Source: Oscillospiraceae bacterium
Lineage (GTDB): Bacteria > Bacillota > Clostridia > Oscillospirales > Acutalibacteraceae
Assembly (NCBI GenBank): GCA_003538135.1
Contig: DPOR01000013.1
Coordinates: 92,968 to 156,967 of the forward strand
Direction of reading: 5' to 3'
Length of the DNA stretch: 64,000 bases
The first letter of the stretch is position 1. Each line of letters begins with the position of its first letter. The position numbers and the translations under genes were made by a program. A model generated the notes under the pieces. It was not told the origin of the DNA. It did no database searches and saw only the letters and a list, made by a program, of their open reading frames with translations. This document shows positions 43,656-51,811 of this stretch, piece after piece.

Positions 43656-44333
43656 TTACTTTGACATTTTATGGTACCAATTGTCTTGTGCTTTTGCAGC
43701 AGTTACTTTTTCATCTTTATTGTCTATGCTGTTAATACTTGTAGCTTCATCTAATGCAAACATTAGTGAGTATTGACCATCAATTGTATCGAAAGAAATA
43801 TATCCATCCTTAATTTTAATTGTATCAAGTTTGTATCCCATATCAGAGAAGGCTGATTTAATAATGGATAGTGCATTAGCAACATCTTCACTTATTTCAA
43901 GTATTTCACCGTTTCTTGAAGCGAAAGATAGCACAATGTCTTCTTTCGTATAGCCATCAATGCCAAGACAAATATAGTTATCGGTTGGGTTTTCTTCAAT
44001 TATCGTTATCAAATATTTAATAACGATATTATAACTATCTATATTACTTTTTAAGCTACTATCCGCCATTTTTGTTTCATTTGAAGAATTGAAGAGTTGG
44101 GGCATATCAAACAAAGCTTTCATTTCTTCTTTATCTTGTGTTGATAGCGATTTGTCATTATAGAATTGTTCAATCAGAGCCTTGCTATTGCCGTCTAAAG
44201 TTTCGTTTTCTATAATACTGTTTTCATCTTCATATTGATTTTGTTCAAAAGAAATCGCTGCTATTGATGTTATTGATGTTATTGATATAATAATAACTAG
44301 CGATAAAGCGATTAAAACTATGATTCTTTTCAT
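43656..44333 (-). CDS. Secreted or membrane-anchored protein of the ECF-sigma cassette
   Basis: About 225 residues from ATG 44333 with AAGGAGG upstream. An N-terminal hydrophobic segment (MKRIIVLIALSLVIIISITS) serves as signal or anchor. The rest is acidic and soluble with a C-terminal strand-rich part (DGYISFDTIDGQYSLMFALD). No family is recognised. It begins 13 nt after the DUF3289-like gene, so it could be an immunity or partner protein. AT-rich composition differs from the core genome. Confidence 0.6.
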   Translation of the reverse strand: MKRIIVLIALSLVIIISITSITSIAAISFEQNQYEDENSIIENETLDGNSKALIEQFYNDKSLSTQDKEEMKALFDMPQLFNSSNETKMADSSLKSNIDSYNIVIKYLITIIEENPTDNYICLGIDGYTKEDIVLSFASRNGEILEISEDVANALSIIKSAFSDMGYKLDTIKIKDGYISFDTIDGQYSLMFALDEATSINSIDNKDEKVTAAKAQDNWYHKMSK

Positions 44334-44346
44334 TGCTTTTTCCTCC

Positions 44347-44874
44347 TTATATAGTACCTGAAAAACTGACATCAAAAGACATTTTTGACACAAAAGGTTT
44401 ATATGCTCCATTATACTCTTTAAAATGCTGAAGAATGTACCAGTCTCTGAATCCCTCATGAGTTCCACCATACTTATCAATATCTGGTTCATTTAAACCA
44501 AAATGATCATAAAGAGTAAAAGTTAAGGTGCAACTATATGATGAACCGTTACATGTGTATGATTTTACTATTATTTCATTTCCCCATAATCCATTAACAC
44601 AAAAGGTGAGCCCCTTTATTTTGTCTGATGCTTTGTTAAAAACAGGTTGATTGATATTATTTGCTCGCATTTTTTGAACTAAAGGATTAGATGTTCTTGT
44701 AGAAGCCGTATATCGCAATTTATATATGTCCCCTTTATATGTGGATAAAAGGCTTTTAATTTGTCCTTTGACAGCGTTAACATAATTCGTTGTTGTTTCA
44801 TGTTCTTTAGCAGCCGACGTCAATTTTGTATTTGAATAGGTTGATCCTGAACCACTCATAAACGTTGAAATCAT
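44347..44874 (-). CDS. DUF3289-like protein, possible secreted effector
   Basis: 175 residues. The C-terminal part, YDHFGLNEPDIDKYGG followed by FRDWYILQHFKEYNGAYKPF, agrees with the end of DUF3289 proteins, which have F-R-x-W-F-x-L-Q-x(n)-K-P-F; this is recalled from memory, not searched. The N-terminus (MISTFMSGSGSTYSNTKL) has no signal peptide. DUF3289 is best known from enterobacterial proteins near secretion loci. Start ATG 44874, with AGAGG about 14 bases before. It is the third gene of a sigma-led operon. Confidence 0.6.
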   Translation of the reverse strand: MISTFMSGSGSTYSNTKLTSAAKEHETTTNYVNAVKGQIKSLLSTYKGDIYKLRYTASTRTSNPLVQKMRANNINQPVFNKASDKIKGLTFCVNGLWGNEIIVKSYTCNGSSYSCTLTFTLYDHFGLNEPDIDKYGGTHEGFRDWYILQHFKEYNGAYKPFVSKMSFDVSFSGTI

Positions 44875-44889
44875 ATTTAATGCAACCTC

Positions 44890-45687
44890 TTATTTAATAG
44901 TTTTTGCGAATTCTATAGATTTGTCTAAATTCATTGGAACTTGAAAAGAATAGATAGATAATCCGTCTCTATAAGTTACTGCAGCAGAATTGCCTTGCAT
45001 AAAGCAATATATCGTTATGTTACCATTCTTTACTTCTTTTATTTCACTTGTAACATTAAGAAACTCCACATCTGGCACGATTTCATCCATACTATATTTC
45101 GTTATATTGAGACTACCAAGTTCATTTTTATATTTAAATGTGATATTGACTGTATTCGTGTATTCGCCTGACTCATATTCAATATTTGTTATTTCATATT
45201 CATCAGAGAAAATTGCTTCAGGTAAGAGAACTTTATCAAATCCGTTATCTGCAAGTTCTTTTGCAAGGTCTGTGTCAAGAAGTTGGTAATCTGCAGGCTC
45301 ATCGTCGGTTTTATCAAAGTTTATACGAATATAATCATTATAAAGTTCAACCATACCGTCAAATATGTTCACATCAAAAATAACGGCAGATACCGACATC
45401 GTTCCGACCAACAACACTACGGCAGCAGCGACAATGGCAATAACTCGTCTGAATTTTATCTTTATATGTTTATCATTGGAATCACCGTTTCCTTCCTTAA
45501 TATTGGCATCGGTTGCGTTGCTGTTAAGTTCGCTCAATTTATCTAAGCAATACTCAATAAGCTCCGTATCCATTTCTTCTTCGGGCTTTTCCATTTCGTC
45601 ATCAATAATTTTACTGAGATTTTCTTCTAATGAACCATCAAGCTCTTTGTCATTGAGAAAGGCTAAAAACTCTTCATCAGTCAGCAT
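44890..45687 (-). CDS. Membrane protein, probable anti-sigma factor
   Basis: About 265 residues from ATG 45687 (MLTDEEFLAFLNDKEL), with AAGGAGG before it. An acidic cytoplasmic N-terminus (1-80) leads to a basic stretch and one membrane segment (VIAIVAAAVVLLVGTMSVSA), then an extracytoplasmic domain of about 165 residues resembling DUF4367-type folds (VKNGNITIYCFMQGN). It follows the sigma gene by 57 nt, so anti-sigma function is likely. Confidence 0.68.
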   Translation of the reverse strand: MLTDEEFLAFLNDKELDGSLEENLSKIIDDEMEKPEEEMDTELIEYCLDKLSELNSNATDANIKEGNGDSNDKHIKIKFRRVIAIVAAAVVLLVGTMSVSAVIFDVNIFDGMVELYNDYIRINFDKTDDEPADYQLLDTDLAKELADNGFDKVLLPEAIFSDEYEITNIEYESGEYTNTVNITFKYKNELGSLNITKYSMDEIVPDVEFLNVTSEIKEVKNGNITIYCFMQGNSAAVTYRDGLSIYSFQVPMNLDKSIEFAKTIK

Positions 45688-45744
45688 TAATTTTTCCTCC
45701 TTCAATTATATAGTCTTGAAATTCTTGTTTTCTTACAAAAAAAT

Positions 45745-46287
45745 TTATAAATTTTTATTCAACACTTCATCAATAATCATTTTTGCTTTCGTTTTTAATC
45801 TGAATATTTTTTGATAGATGTTATTTTCCGTTGTGTTATACTCTTCGGCAATTTGCGAAATGCTCTTTTTCAAAGTGTATCTGTCATATAACAGTTGCCG
45901 TTCACTTTCATTAAATTCATTTATTACTTTTTCTTTTAGTATCAGAATTTGGTCATCGTTAATCGTAAAAGACTCGTCAAATACAACTCCGGAATATGTA
46001 TTATCGAGATTTTGTGAATCAAAAGGAACAATTTTTTCGGCATCTTTTTTCGCTTGCGAGTAAATATCTTTGATTTTATTGTTTGCAACTTTTGTAAGCC
46101 ATGCTTTCGGATATTCAATTTTCTTTCCCTTGTGCAAAGCGTCTGCCAAATCAAGAAAGACCTCCTGGACACAATCGTCAATGTGATTGGGAAGACTTTG
46201 CAGTTTATATTCACACAATTTGCGAATATATGGCTCAAACTCATGCCACAAATCATTTACCGCTTTTTTGTTGTTTTTTAATTTCAT
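45745..46287 (-). CDS. ECF-type RNA polymerase sigma factor
   Basis: 180 residues. Region 2 is seen in IDDCVQEVFLDLADALHKGK and KAWLTKVANNKIKD, region 4 in SERQLLYDRYTLKKSISQIA with EYNTTENNIYQKIFRLKTKA as recognition helix. ATG 46287 has AGGAAGG upstream. It heads a four-gene operon: sigma, anti-sigma, DUF3289-like, secreted protein. Unlike the pair at 3.8-5.0 kb it is not closely similar in sequence. The gene is AT-rich. Confidence 0.85.
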   Translation of the reverse strand: MKLKNNKKAVNDLWHEFEPYIRKLCEYKLQSLPNHIDDCVQEVFLDLADALHKGKKIEYPKAWLTKVANNKIKDIYSQAKKDAEKIVPFDSQNLDNTYSGVVFDESFTINDDQILILKEKVINEFNESERQLLYDRYTLKKSISQIAEEYNTTENNIYQKIFRLKTKAKMIIDEVLNKNL

Positions 46288-46386
46288 TTATATGGTAGTC
46301 CTTCCTCTTTGTGTTTTTTACCCTATGTAAACACAATAAAAAGTTTAGAATCGATTTTCAATGACACGATTTTATCATTTAACAAT

Positions 46387-46395
46387 ATTATATCA
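46387..46395 (-). promoter_or_regulatory. Extended -10 promoter of the sigma cassette
   Basis: On the minus strand TGATATAAT, 100 nt before the sigma gene. No good -35 box is seen at 17 nt, so this is the housekeeping-type promoter, not an obvious ECF self-promoter. Confidence 0.5.
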
Positions 46396-46480
46396 CATAT
46401 CGTAACAGTTTTGTTATGCAGTTTTGCCTGATTTTTCTACTTTTTGGAAGATGTAATAATTTTTATAACCTTATAATACA

Positions 46481-46519
46481 AAACTCCGCCTACTAAGTCA
46501 AACTTAATTTGCGGAGTTT
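46481..46519 (-). terminator. Terminator after the 50-residue reading frame
   Basis: AAACTCCGC (46481-46489) pairs with GCGGAGTTT (46511-46519), 9 bp; on the minus strand it is followed by TGTATT, so the T-run is weak. It lies directly downstream of the small frame at 46528-46680. Confidence 0.5.
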
Positions 46520-46527
46520 ATATATTA

Positions 46528-46680
46528 TTATTTAGTTTTTATGTTTATAAAAACAATCAAATCCTCGCCATTTTCAGAATGCTGTATCTTATCAACAATA
46601 CAATTGAAGTTTTCAGTAAGTAAGCTCCAAAGTAAAGGCGAGAGCTTTTTGTCAATTTGAATGTTATATTTCACGCTCAT
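46528..46680 (-). CDS. Possible small protein of 50 residues
   Basis: ATG 46680 gives MSVKYNIQIDKKLSPLLWSL, then LTENFNCIVDKIQHSENGED and LIVFINIKTK to a TAA at 46528. The residue pattern alternates like a compact alpha/beta protein, and a hairpin follows the stop, but no Shine-Dalgarno sequence is visible. I do not recognise a family. The surrounding 46.29-46.94 kb otherwise holds only hairpins. Confidence 0.45.
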   Translation of the reverse strand: MSVKYNIQIDKKLSPLLWSLLTENFNCIVDKIQHSENGEDLIVFINIKTK

Positions 46681-46837
46681 ACATATTTAGTCGAATGTGT
46701 GGATTTTAAAAAAAAGAAATCAGGCAAGAGGAAATTCGAGAGTTGCTTGAAGATTGGTATTAACAGTGTAGTTGATACTTATTGAAAATGTAATTTCAAA
46801 CTGATTTATATTTCAAATGACAGTGCTTTAATACCAG

Positions 46838-46865
46838 AAAAAGCTCCGCAAACACGGAGCTTTTT
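46838..46865. terminator. Bidirectional hairpin near the tRNA
   Basis: AAAAAGCTCCG (46838-46848) pairs with CGGAGCTTTTT (46855-46865). A-run and T-run allow use on both strands. Confidence 0.7.
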
Positions 46866-46891
46866 CTATGTAAAATCAAAAACAAACAAAA

Positions 46892-46935
46892 AATCCGAAC
46901 CCGTTTCCTATTTGGAAAACTTGGTTCGGATTTTT
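46892..46935 (-). terminator. Terminator of the tRNA-Leu gene
   Basis: AATCCGAACC (46892-46901) pairs with GGTTCGGATT (46923-46932); T-rich sequence follows on the minus strand. Confidence 0.8.
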
Positions 46936-46941
46936 CTGGTT

Positions 46942-47028
46942 TGGTGCCGGTGACCGGGGTCGAACCGGTACGGTGTCGCCACCACCGGATTTTGAGTCCG
47001 GCACGTCTGCCAATTCCATCACACCGGC
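46942..47028 (-). tRNA. tRNA-Leu (anticodon CAA)
   Basis: 87 nt including encoded CCA. The 7-bp acceptor stem GCCGGTG/CACCGGC, D-loop GATGGAATTGGCAGAC, anticodon loop CTCAAAA between CCGGA and TCCGG, the long variable arm typical of class II tRNA (GGTGGCGACACC), and the T-arm GGTTCGACCC are all clear. It stands at the border between the AT-rich island and the core; tRNA genes are usual integration sites. Confidence 0.95.
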
Positions 47029-47047
47029 GGGTATTCTGAACGCAAGT

Positions 47048-47076
47048 ATTATACACGATATCATTCCGAAAATCAA
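47048..47076 (-). promoter_or_regulatory. tRNA-Leu promoter
   Basis: Minus strand TTGATT (47071-47076), 17 nt, TATAAT (47048-47053), 20 nt before the tRNA 5' end. Confidence 0.85.
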
Positions 47077-47254
47077 GATAATTTTCCGCGCCGGCGATTT
47101 ATTTCAACACTCTGCCCGTAAATTGACCTTTTTGTGCAAACTATGGCAAAAACAGAGAGCTTTTTGTTGAAATTAACGGTTGAGTATAATATAATAAACT
47201 CGGTATACTGTATCGGAAATTTTGCGCTTCGGCGCACGGACGGAGGTGAGGCGG

Positions 47255-49678
47255 ATGCACAAGGGCAGACTCGGTGTCGCTGTGCTCCTGCTTTTTGCCG
47301 CCGTTTTTTGCTTTTCTGGCTGTAATATAAAGTCGGACGAAAAGACTGTGTTTGTCCGCGATACGGACCCCGCCTATATTGACCTGCTCCGCGACATCGC
47401 GCCCGACTGCACCCTCCGCGACGGCAAAGGTCTCGCGTCTCTGCTCTCGTCCGTTGACGGAGAGGATAAGGCGTTCGCCCTCTTTGACGTTCAGGCGCGC
47501 GCCTCGAAAGACGCGGGGACAGGCGGAATTTGGTACGAGCATTTTGCCGCCGCCGCCGTTATCGCCGTTGACCGCTCGCGCTTTGACGAGGAGATAAAAG
47601 GCTGGCGCGATCTCGAAAATATATCCTGTCCCGTGGGCTTTACGTCCCGGTATGAGCGTATGCTTTTTGCCGCCGTGTCCTACGGGCTTGAGAAGAATTA
47701 TATGTCCGGCGAGGCGGTCGGCCTGCTGCATAAGCTCAACAAAAGCGGAAGGCTGAGCTACGGCAAAATCGACGCCCCCGTCAATATCTGCTGGGATTAC
47801 CAGGCTGCGCTTATGAAGCGCGAGGGAAAAAATATCGAAATAATAATCCCCTCCGAGGGCACTTTGCTCTACGGAGTCGGCGTTTTGTCGGGCTATGAGA
47901 TGAAGTTTTCGCAGAATGCCGGGGATGCAATCACCGCGGCGGGCTTCCGCGCCGACAAAGCTCAGGGCGAAAACTATCCGTCTCTGTCCGAATACGGGCG
48001 CGCCGAAAGGGTAGGCGATGCCGTAGAATTTGCGAGGCAGACGGAGAATTTTATCAGCGTTTTCAAACGCGGAGTGTTCAGAAGCCGTCTGTATTCCTCT
48101 GCGGAATCGTTTGAGCATAAGCTCTTGGGCGCGGCTGTCATAATGACGGCGATAATCTGGATGGGCTTTGCCCTGCGCAGAGTCCAGCGCAAGGATATCC
48201 GAATGCTTGTCCGCGCGCTCGGCGGCATGGTTATAGCCTGGATGCTCGTCTGTATTTTGAAATATCAGACGGACGGGAACCCCGTTATGGGGCGCTATCT
48301 CTGGTACGCCTATTATGTTTTTATGATGGGTCTGCCGTTTCTTATGCTTATCCTGTCTCTGATGACCGATTCCTCCGGGAATGTTCGGCAGCGCAAGATA
48401 TTTGTCTGCTCGGGCTTTGCCGTCTATGCGGTTTTGCTTTTGACGGTGCTCACAAACGACCTGCACGGCTGGGTTTTTAAGTTTGAAGATATAAAAACCT
48501 TCAGCGGAGGCTATACATATAACTTCGGCTATTATCTTATTTTTGCCTTTATCGTCGCGGTGGTGATTTTGTCAACCGCGATTTTGGTGCGAAAGGCCAT
48601 GCGCGGCTTCAACCGTTCGAGGCTCGTTCTGCCGATACTCAGCGAGGTTCTTCTTTTCGTTTACTGTGCGGCATATGCCGCAGGCGTTCCCGTGGCGCGC
48701 GACAGCGATATAACAACCGTCTCGTGCATCTTTGCGCTCGCGTTTGCGGAACTTGCGATGAGAACGGGACTTGTGCCCGTCAATCAAAAATATGCCGTGC
48801 TCTTTTCCAATTCACCCCTGAGAATGCAGATAATCGACTCCGAGGGCAATGCCGAGCTCAGCTCTGCCGGTGCTCGGCCGATATCGCGCGAGGATTGGGA
48901 AAAGCTCCGAGACGATATAAAGCATCCTCTTCTTCTGCACGGCGACACCCTGCTCTACGCCGACGGCATACCGGGCGGCATGATAGTTTGGCAGGAGAGT
49001 ATCGCCGAGATACTCAATATGCAGCAGGAGATACGCGAAAACGTCTTGAAGCTGACCTCCGCAAACAAGCTCCTTGTCACGGAGCGCGAGAGCAAGTACA
49101 GGCTCGCCGCGGCGGAGGAAAACGTGCGCCTCATGGAGCTTTTAAACGCCGAGATGGAACGCCACCTCGAGCGCATGAACGATATGATAGACGGGCTTGA
49201 ACGCTCGAACAACAAGCAGCGGGACATCGCCCGAATAACTCTGCTGATGTGCTACATAAAGCGCAGATGCAGCCTGTTCTTCAAGGAGCAGGAGGGCGGG
49301 AATATGCCTGCGGAGGAGCTGGCCGTCTATATCGACGAGCTTTCCGAGTTCGCGTCCTACGCCGATATCAGAATAAGCACCGTCTGCACCGCAAAAGGCT
49401 CGTTGTCTCCGCGCTGCGGCAGCGTGATGTACGATTTCTTCTATTCCGTGCTTGATTCGTGCGCGGGTGAAGAAAATACGCTGCTCGAGCGTCTTGCCGA
49501 TACAGACGGCATGACGGAGATGAAGCTGCTCCCCTCGTCCTTTGACGGCGGCGAAGAGTTTATGAGCGACGAACTGAAAAAGGCAGTCGAGGGTGTCGGC
49601 GGCACAGTGTCGGTAAAGGACCTCGATGAGACTGCGGGCATCAGCCTGCGCGTGCCGAAGGGAGGGAAAGCGCCTTGA
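47255..49678 (+). CDS. Sensor lipoprotein with seven-helix membrane domain and degenerate kinase core
   Basis: About 807 residues from ATG 47255 (GGAGGTG upstream). A lipobox (CFSGC) begins an extracellular domain of about 265 residues resembling a periplasmic binding protein (GGIWYEHF, WRDLENISCPVGF). About seven membrane segments follow (289-510), then a coiled coil (LNAEMERHLERMNDMIDGLE) and a C-terminal domain. That domain starts like a dimerisation helix (ARITLLMCYIKRRCSLFF) but has no phospho-accepting His or ATP-binding N and G boxes. It likely senses a ligand and signals to the kinase encoded next, whose start overlaps its stop. Confidence 0.7.
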   Translation: MHKGRLGVAVLLLFAAVFCFSGCNIKSDEKTVFVRDTDPAYIDLLRDIAPDCTLRDGKGLASLLSSVDGEDKAFALFDVQARASKDAGTGGIWYEHFAAAAVIAVDRSRFDEEIKGWRDLENISCPVGFTSRYERMLFAAVSYGLEKNYMSGEAVGLLHKLNKSGRLSYGKIDAPVNICWDYQAALMKREGKNIEIIIPSEGTLLYGVGVLSGYEMKFSQNAGDAITAAGFRADKAQGENYPSLSEYGRAERVGDAVEFARQTENFISVFKRGVFRSRLYSSAESFEHKLLGAAVIMTAIIWMGFALRRVQRKDIRMLVRALGGMVIAWMLVCILKYQTDGNPVMGRYLWYAYYVFMMGLPFLMLILSLMTDSSGNVRQRKIFVCSGFAVYAVLLLTVLTNDLHGWVFKFEDIKTFSGGYTYNFGYYLIFAFIVAVVILSTAILVRKAMRGFNRSRLVLPILSEVLLFVYCAAYAAGVPVARDSDITTVSCIFALAFAELAMRTGLVPVNQKYAVLFSNSPLRMQIIDSEGNAELSSAGARPISREDWEKLRDDIKHPLLLHGDTLLYADGIPGGMIVWQESIAEILNMQQEIRENVLKLTSANKLLVTERESKYRLAAAEENVRLMELLNAEMERHLERMNDMIDGLERSNNKQRDIARITLLMCYIKRRCSLFFKEQEGGNMPAEELAVYIDELSEFASYADIRISTVCTAKGSLSPRCGSVMYDFFYSVLDSCAGEENTLLERLADTDGMTEMKLLPSSFDGGEEFMSDELKKAVEGVGGTVSVKDLDETAGISLRVPKGGKAP

Positions 49679-51111
49679 TGTTTTTATACTCTCTCACGGA
49701 GCCCGCCAGAGTGCTCATATGTATGATATCCGTTTTCTGCGTCGGCTTTCAGACGGCTGCGCTCGTCTATACGGTGGTGCGCAGTACGTTCAGGGACAGA
49801 AAACGCACGGCCGCATATATTTCTCAGACAGCGGTCACGGCTCAAAGCTTGGTTATGCTCATTATCGTCGCGCGCGCTCAGCTGAACGCTTGGATGTTCC
49901 TGCCCGCGGGCAGCGAATATGAGGTGATGAGATACGGCGTGTTTGCGGCGGTTGCCGCGTCGTGCATAGCCGTAGCCTGTGTCAGCCGAGTCTATGATGT
50001 CCTGCTCTGTGCGGTCGTCTCGTCCGTCTCCCTGCCGTATATAGACCTCCTGCCGTACAAAGCGGCGGCGGTCATCTTCTGCGCGGCGGAGCTTCTGCTG
50101 ATTGCCCGCGCGCTGCTGCTTATGCACGTGTGCCGCAGGGATATAAAAAACGAGCTGTCGCGCGATTCCGTCAAGCTCGCGCTCGATGAGCTCCATTCGG
50201 GTTTGCTTTTCTGCGAGCCGGACGGAAATATACTGCTTGTAAACGGGCGTATGCAGAGGCTCATGCAGGTGCTCTGCGGCGAGGTTTACAGGAACGGAAA
50301 GAAGTTCTACGAACGCCTGCTCTCGGGCGATGTCTCGGACAGATGCAGCTCCAATGTTATCGACGGAAAGACCGTGTTTATCCTGCCCGACGGCAAGGTC
50401 TGGTTCTTCACAAGATGCGATATATATATTAAAAACAGACGCTATGTTCAGCTTTCGGCGGCGGATGTTACCGAGCAGTGGATGCTCACGAATGAGCTAA
50501 ACGCCCAGCGCGCCATGCTTCAGAGCAGAGGACTCGAGCTCAAGGAGATGATATCCGAGGTTCGGTTTCTCTGCCGCGAGGAGGAGATGCTGAGAATCCG
50601 CAGCCGCTTCCACGATATTTTGGGTCAGCGCCTCGCCCTGCTTTTCCGCAGCCTGCGCGAGGGCGAGGAGCCCGATGAGGAGCTTATTCGCAGATTCGCC
50701 TATGACCTGCCGGAGGAGCTCAGTGGCAGGGAGGCCGTGACTACCGCCGCCGACAGATTGGAGACTCTCTGCCGACTCATGCAGGAGATAGGCGTGGCGC
50801 TTATTATAGACGGAAACCTGCCCGCAAAGGAGAGCCTTGCGTGGCTCGGTATGGATATAATAACCGAGGCGGTGACAAACTCCGTGCGCCACGGACTCGC
50901 GTCGGAGGTATACATATCTCTCGGACAGAGCGGCGGCAATTTCTCCATGAGGATAACCGACAACGGTATTCCGCCTAAGTCCGAGCCCGTCGAGGGCGGC
51001 GGACTCAGCTCGATACGAAGAAAAGTCGGGCTGTTTGACGGCAGCGTGAGAGTTGAAACGAAGCCCCGATTTGTTCTTTCAGTCTTTATTCCCGGAGGTG
51101 AAACCCTGTGA
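49678..51111 (+). CDS. Histidine kinase of the NarL-partner type
   Basis: About 477 residues. Five or six N-terminal membrane segments (1-150) lead to a PAS-like domain (about 165-265, LHSGLLFCEPDGNILLVNGR), a HisKA_3-like helix with His about 312 (RSRFHDILGQRL), and a HATPase domain: EAVTNSVRHG, RITDNGIPP, GGGLSSIRRKVG. It phosphorylates the response regulator that follows. ATG 49678 overlaps the sensor stop (TGATG), with GGGAGGG upstream. The regulator gene overlaps its end. Confidence 0.9.
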   Translation: MFLYSLTEPARVLICMISVFCVGFQTAALVYTVVRSTFRDRKRTAAYISQTAVTAQSLVMLIIVARAQLNAWMFLPAGSEYEVMRYGVFAAVAASCIAVACVSRVYDVLLCAVVSSVSLPYIDLLPYKAAAVIFCAAELLLIARALLLMHVCRRDIKNELSRDSVKLALDELHSGLLFCEPDGNILLVNGRMQRLMQVLCGEVYRNGKKFYERLLSGDVSDRCSSNVIDGKTVFILPDGKVWFFTRCDIYIKNRRYVQLSAADVTEQWMLTNELNAQRAMLQSRGLELKEMISEVRFLCREEEMLRIRSRFHDILGQRLALLFRSLREGEEPDEELIRRFAYDLPEELSGREAVTTAADRLETLCRLMQEIGVALIIDGNLPAKESLAWLGMDIITEAVTNSVRHGLASEVYISLGQSGGNFSMRITDNGIPPKSEPVEGGGLSSIRRKVGLFDGSVRVETKPRFVLSVFIPGGETL

Positions 51112-51725
51112 CAAAAGTGCTGGTTGTCGATGACCACGAATCAATGCGCGAATCCCTTGAGCGCCTGTTTAACGAGAGCGGGGATTTCTGCGTTGTCGGC
51201 GGTATTTCCTGCGCCGACCATGCAGTGAGAATGTGCGGCGAGCTCTCGCCGGATATAGTCTTTATGGATGTCTGCACCGAGGGCGGCGCGTCGGGACTTC
51301 GCGCAACAAAAGAGGTGCGCGACGCCTTCCCGGATATAAAAGTTATAGTTATGACCGCCTTTGACGAGATATCCTATGCCCCGCGCGCAAAGGAGGCGGG
51401 CGCCCACGCATTCATATATAAGAGCCGCAGCCTCTCCGAGTTCGAGCAGACCGCGCGCGACGTTATGTCGGGCGGCGGATGCTTCCCCGAGCCGAAGACC
51501 ATCCCCATGCCGCAGGGCGAAGCGCCGCTGACGGAGCGCGAAATGGAAATACTGCGCCTGATGTGCAAGCATATGACCAACAAAGAGATTGCCTCCGAGC
51601 TCTATATCAGTGAGGACACGGTGAAGTACCACAAGAAGAATATGCTCGCAAAAACAGGCTTCGCAAGGTCGGTCGATCTCGCTTTCTACATGATATCAAA
51701 CGGGTGGATAAATCCGCTCTATTGA
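51108..51725 (+). CDS. LuxR/NarL-family response regulator
   Basis: 205 residues. The receiver domain has the acidic pair VVDDHE, phospho-acceptor Asp54 (IVFMDVC), Thr in VMTAFDE and Lys in FIYKSRS. The C-terminal LuxR helix-turn-helix is LTEREMEILRLMCKHMTNKE followed by IASELYISEDTVKYHKKNML. The start is GTG 51108 with CCCGGAGGTG before it, overlapping the kinase stop. Two matching dyads at 51730 and 53314 are its likely operators. Confidence 0.93.
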   Translation: MTKVLVVDDHESMRESLERLFNESGDFCVVGGISCADHAVRMCGELSPDIVFMDVCTEGGASGLRATKEVRDAFPDIKVIVMTAFDEISYAPRAKEAGAHAFIYKSRSLSEFEQTARDVMSGGGCFPEPKTIPMPQGEAPLTEREMEILRLMCKHMTNKEIASELYISEDTVKYHKKNMLAKTGFARSVDLAFYMISNGWINPLY

Positions 51726-51729
51726 CAAT

Positions 51730-51775
51730 ACTACCCGTTTCGGGTAGTGCGTATTCTTTTTTGTTTTGTTATAAT
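51730..51775 (+). promoter_or_regulatory. Activator-type promoter with 19-bp dyad, site 1
   Basis: The dyad ACTACCCGTTTCGGGTAGT (51730-51748) is followed after 21 nt by TATAAT (51770-51775), which is TGn-extended (TGTTATAAT). The -35 position (GTGCGT) is poor, as expected for a promoter that needs an activator. The dyad centre is about 43 bases before the expected start. It serves the 5'-nucleotidase gene. Confidence 0.75.
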
Positions 51776-51811
51776 CAAATCGGCGAAATATTTCGGTGAG
51801 TGTGCAATAAA

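Noticed and set aside
46311..46334. GTGTTT/AAACAC repeat before the ECF sigma gene as operator
   Set aside because: Only six-base arms with a long loop in AT-rich sequence; such repeats are expected by chance here.
51724..51775. TTGACA at 51722 as -35 box for the 5'-nucleotidase promoter
   Set aside because: It lies about 42 nt from the -10, far too distant. The 19-bp dyad with extended -10 explains the promoter better.
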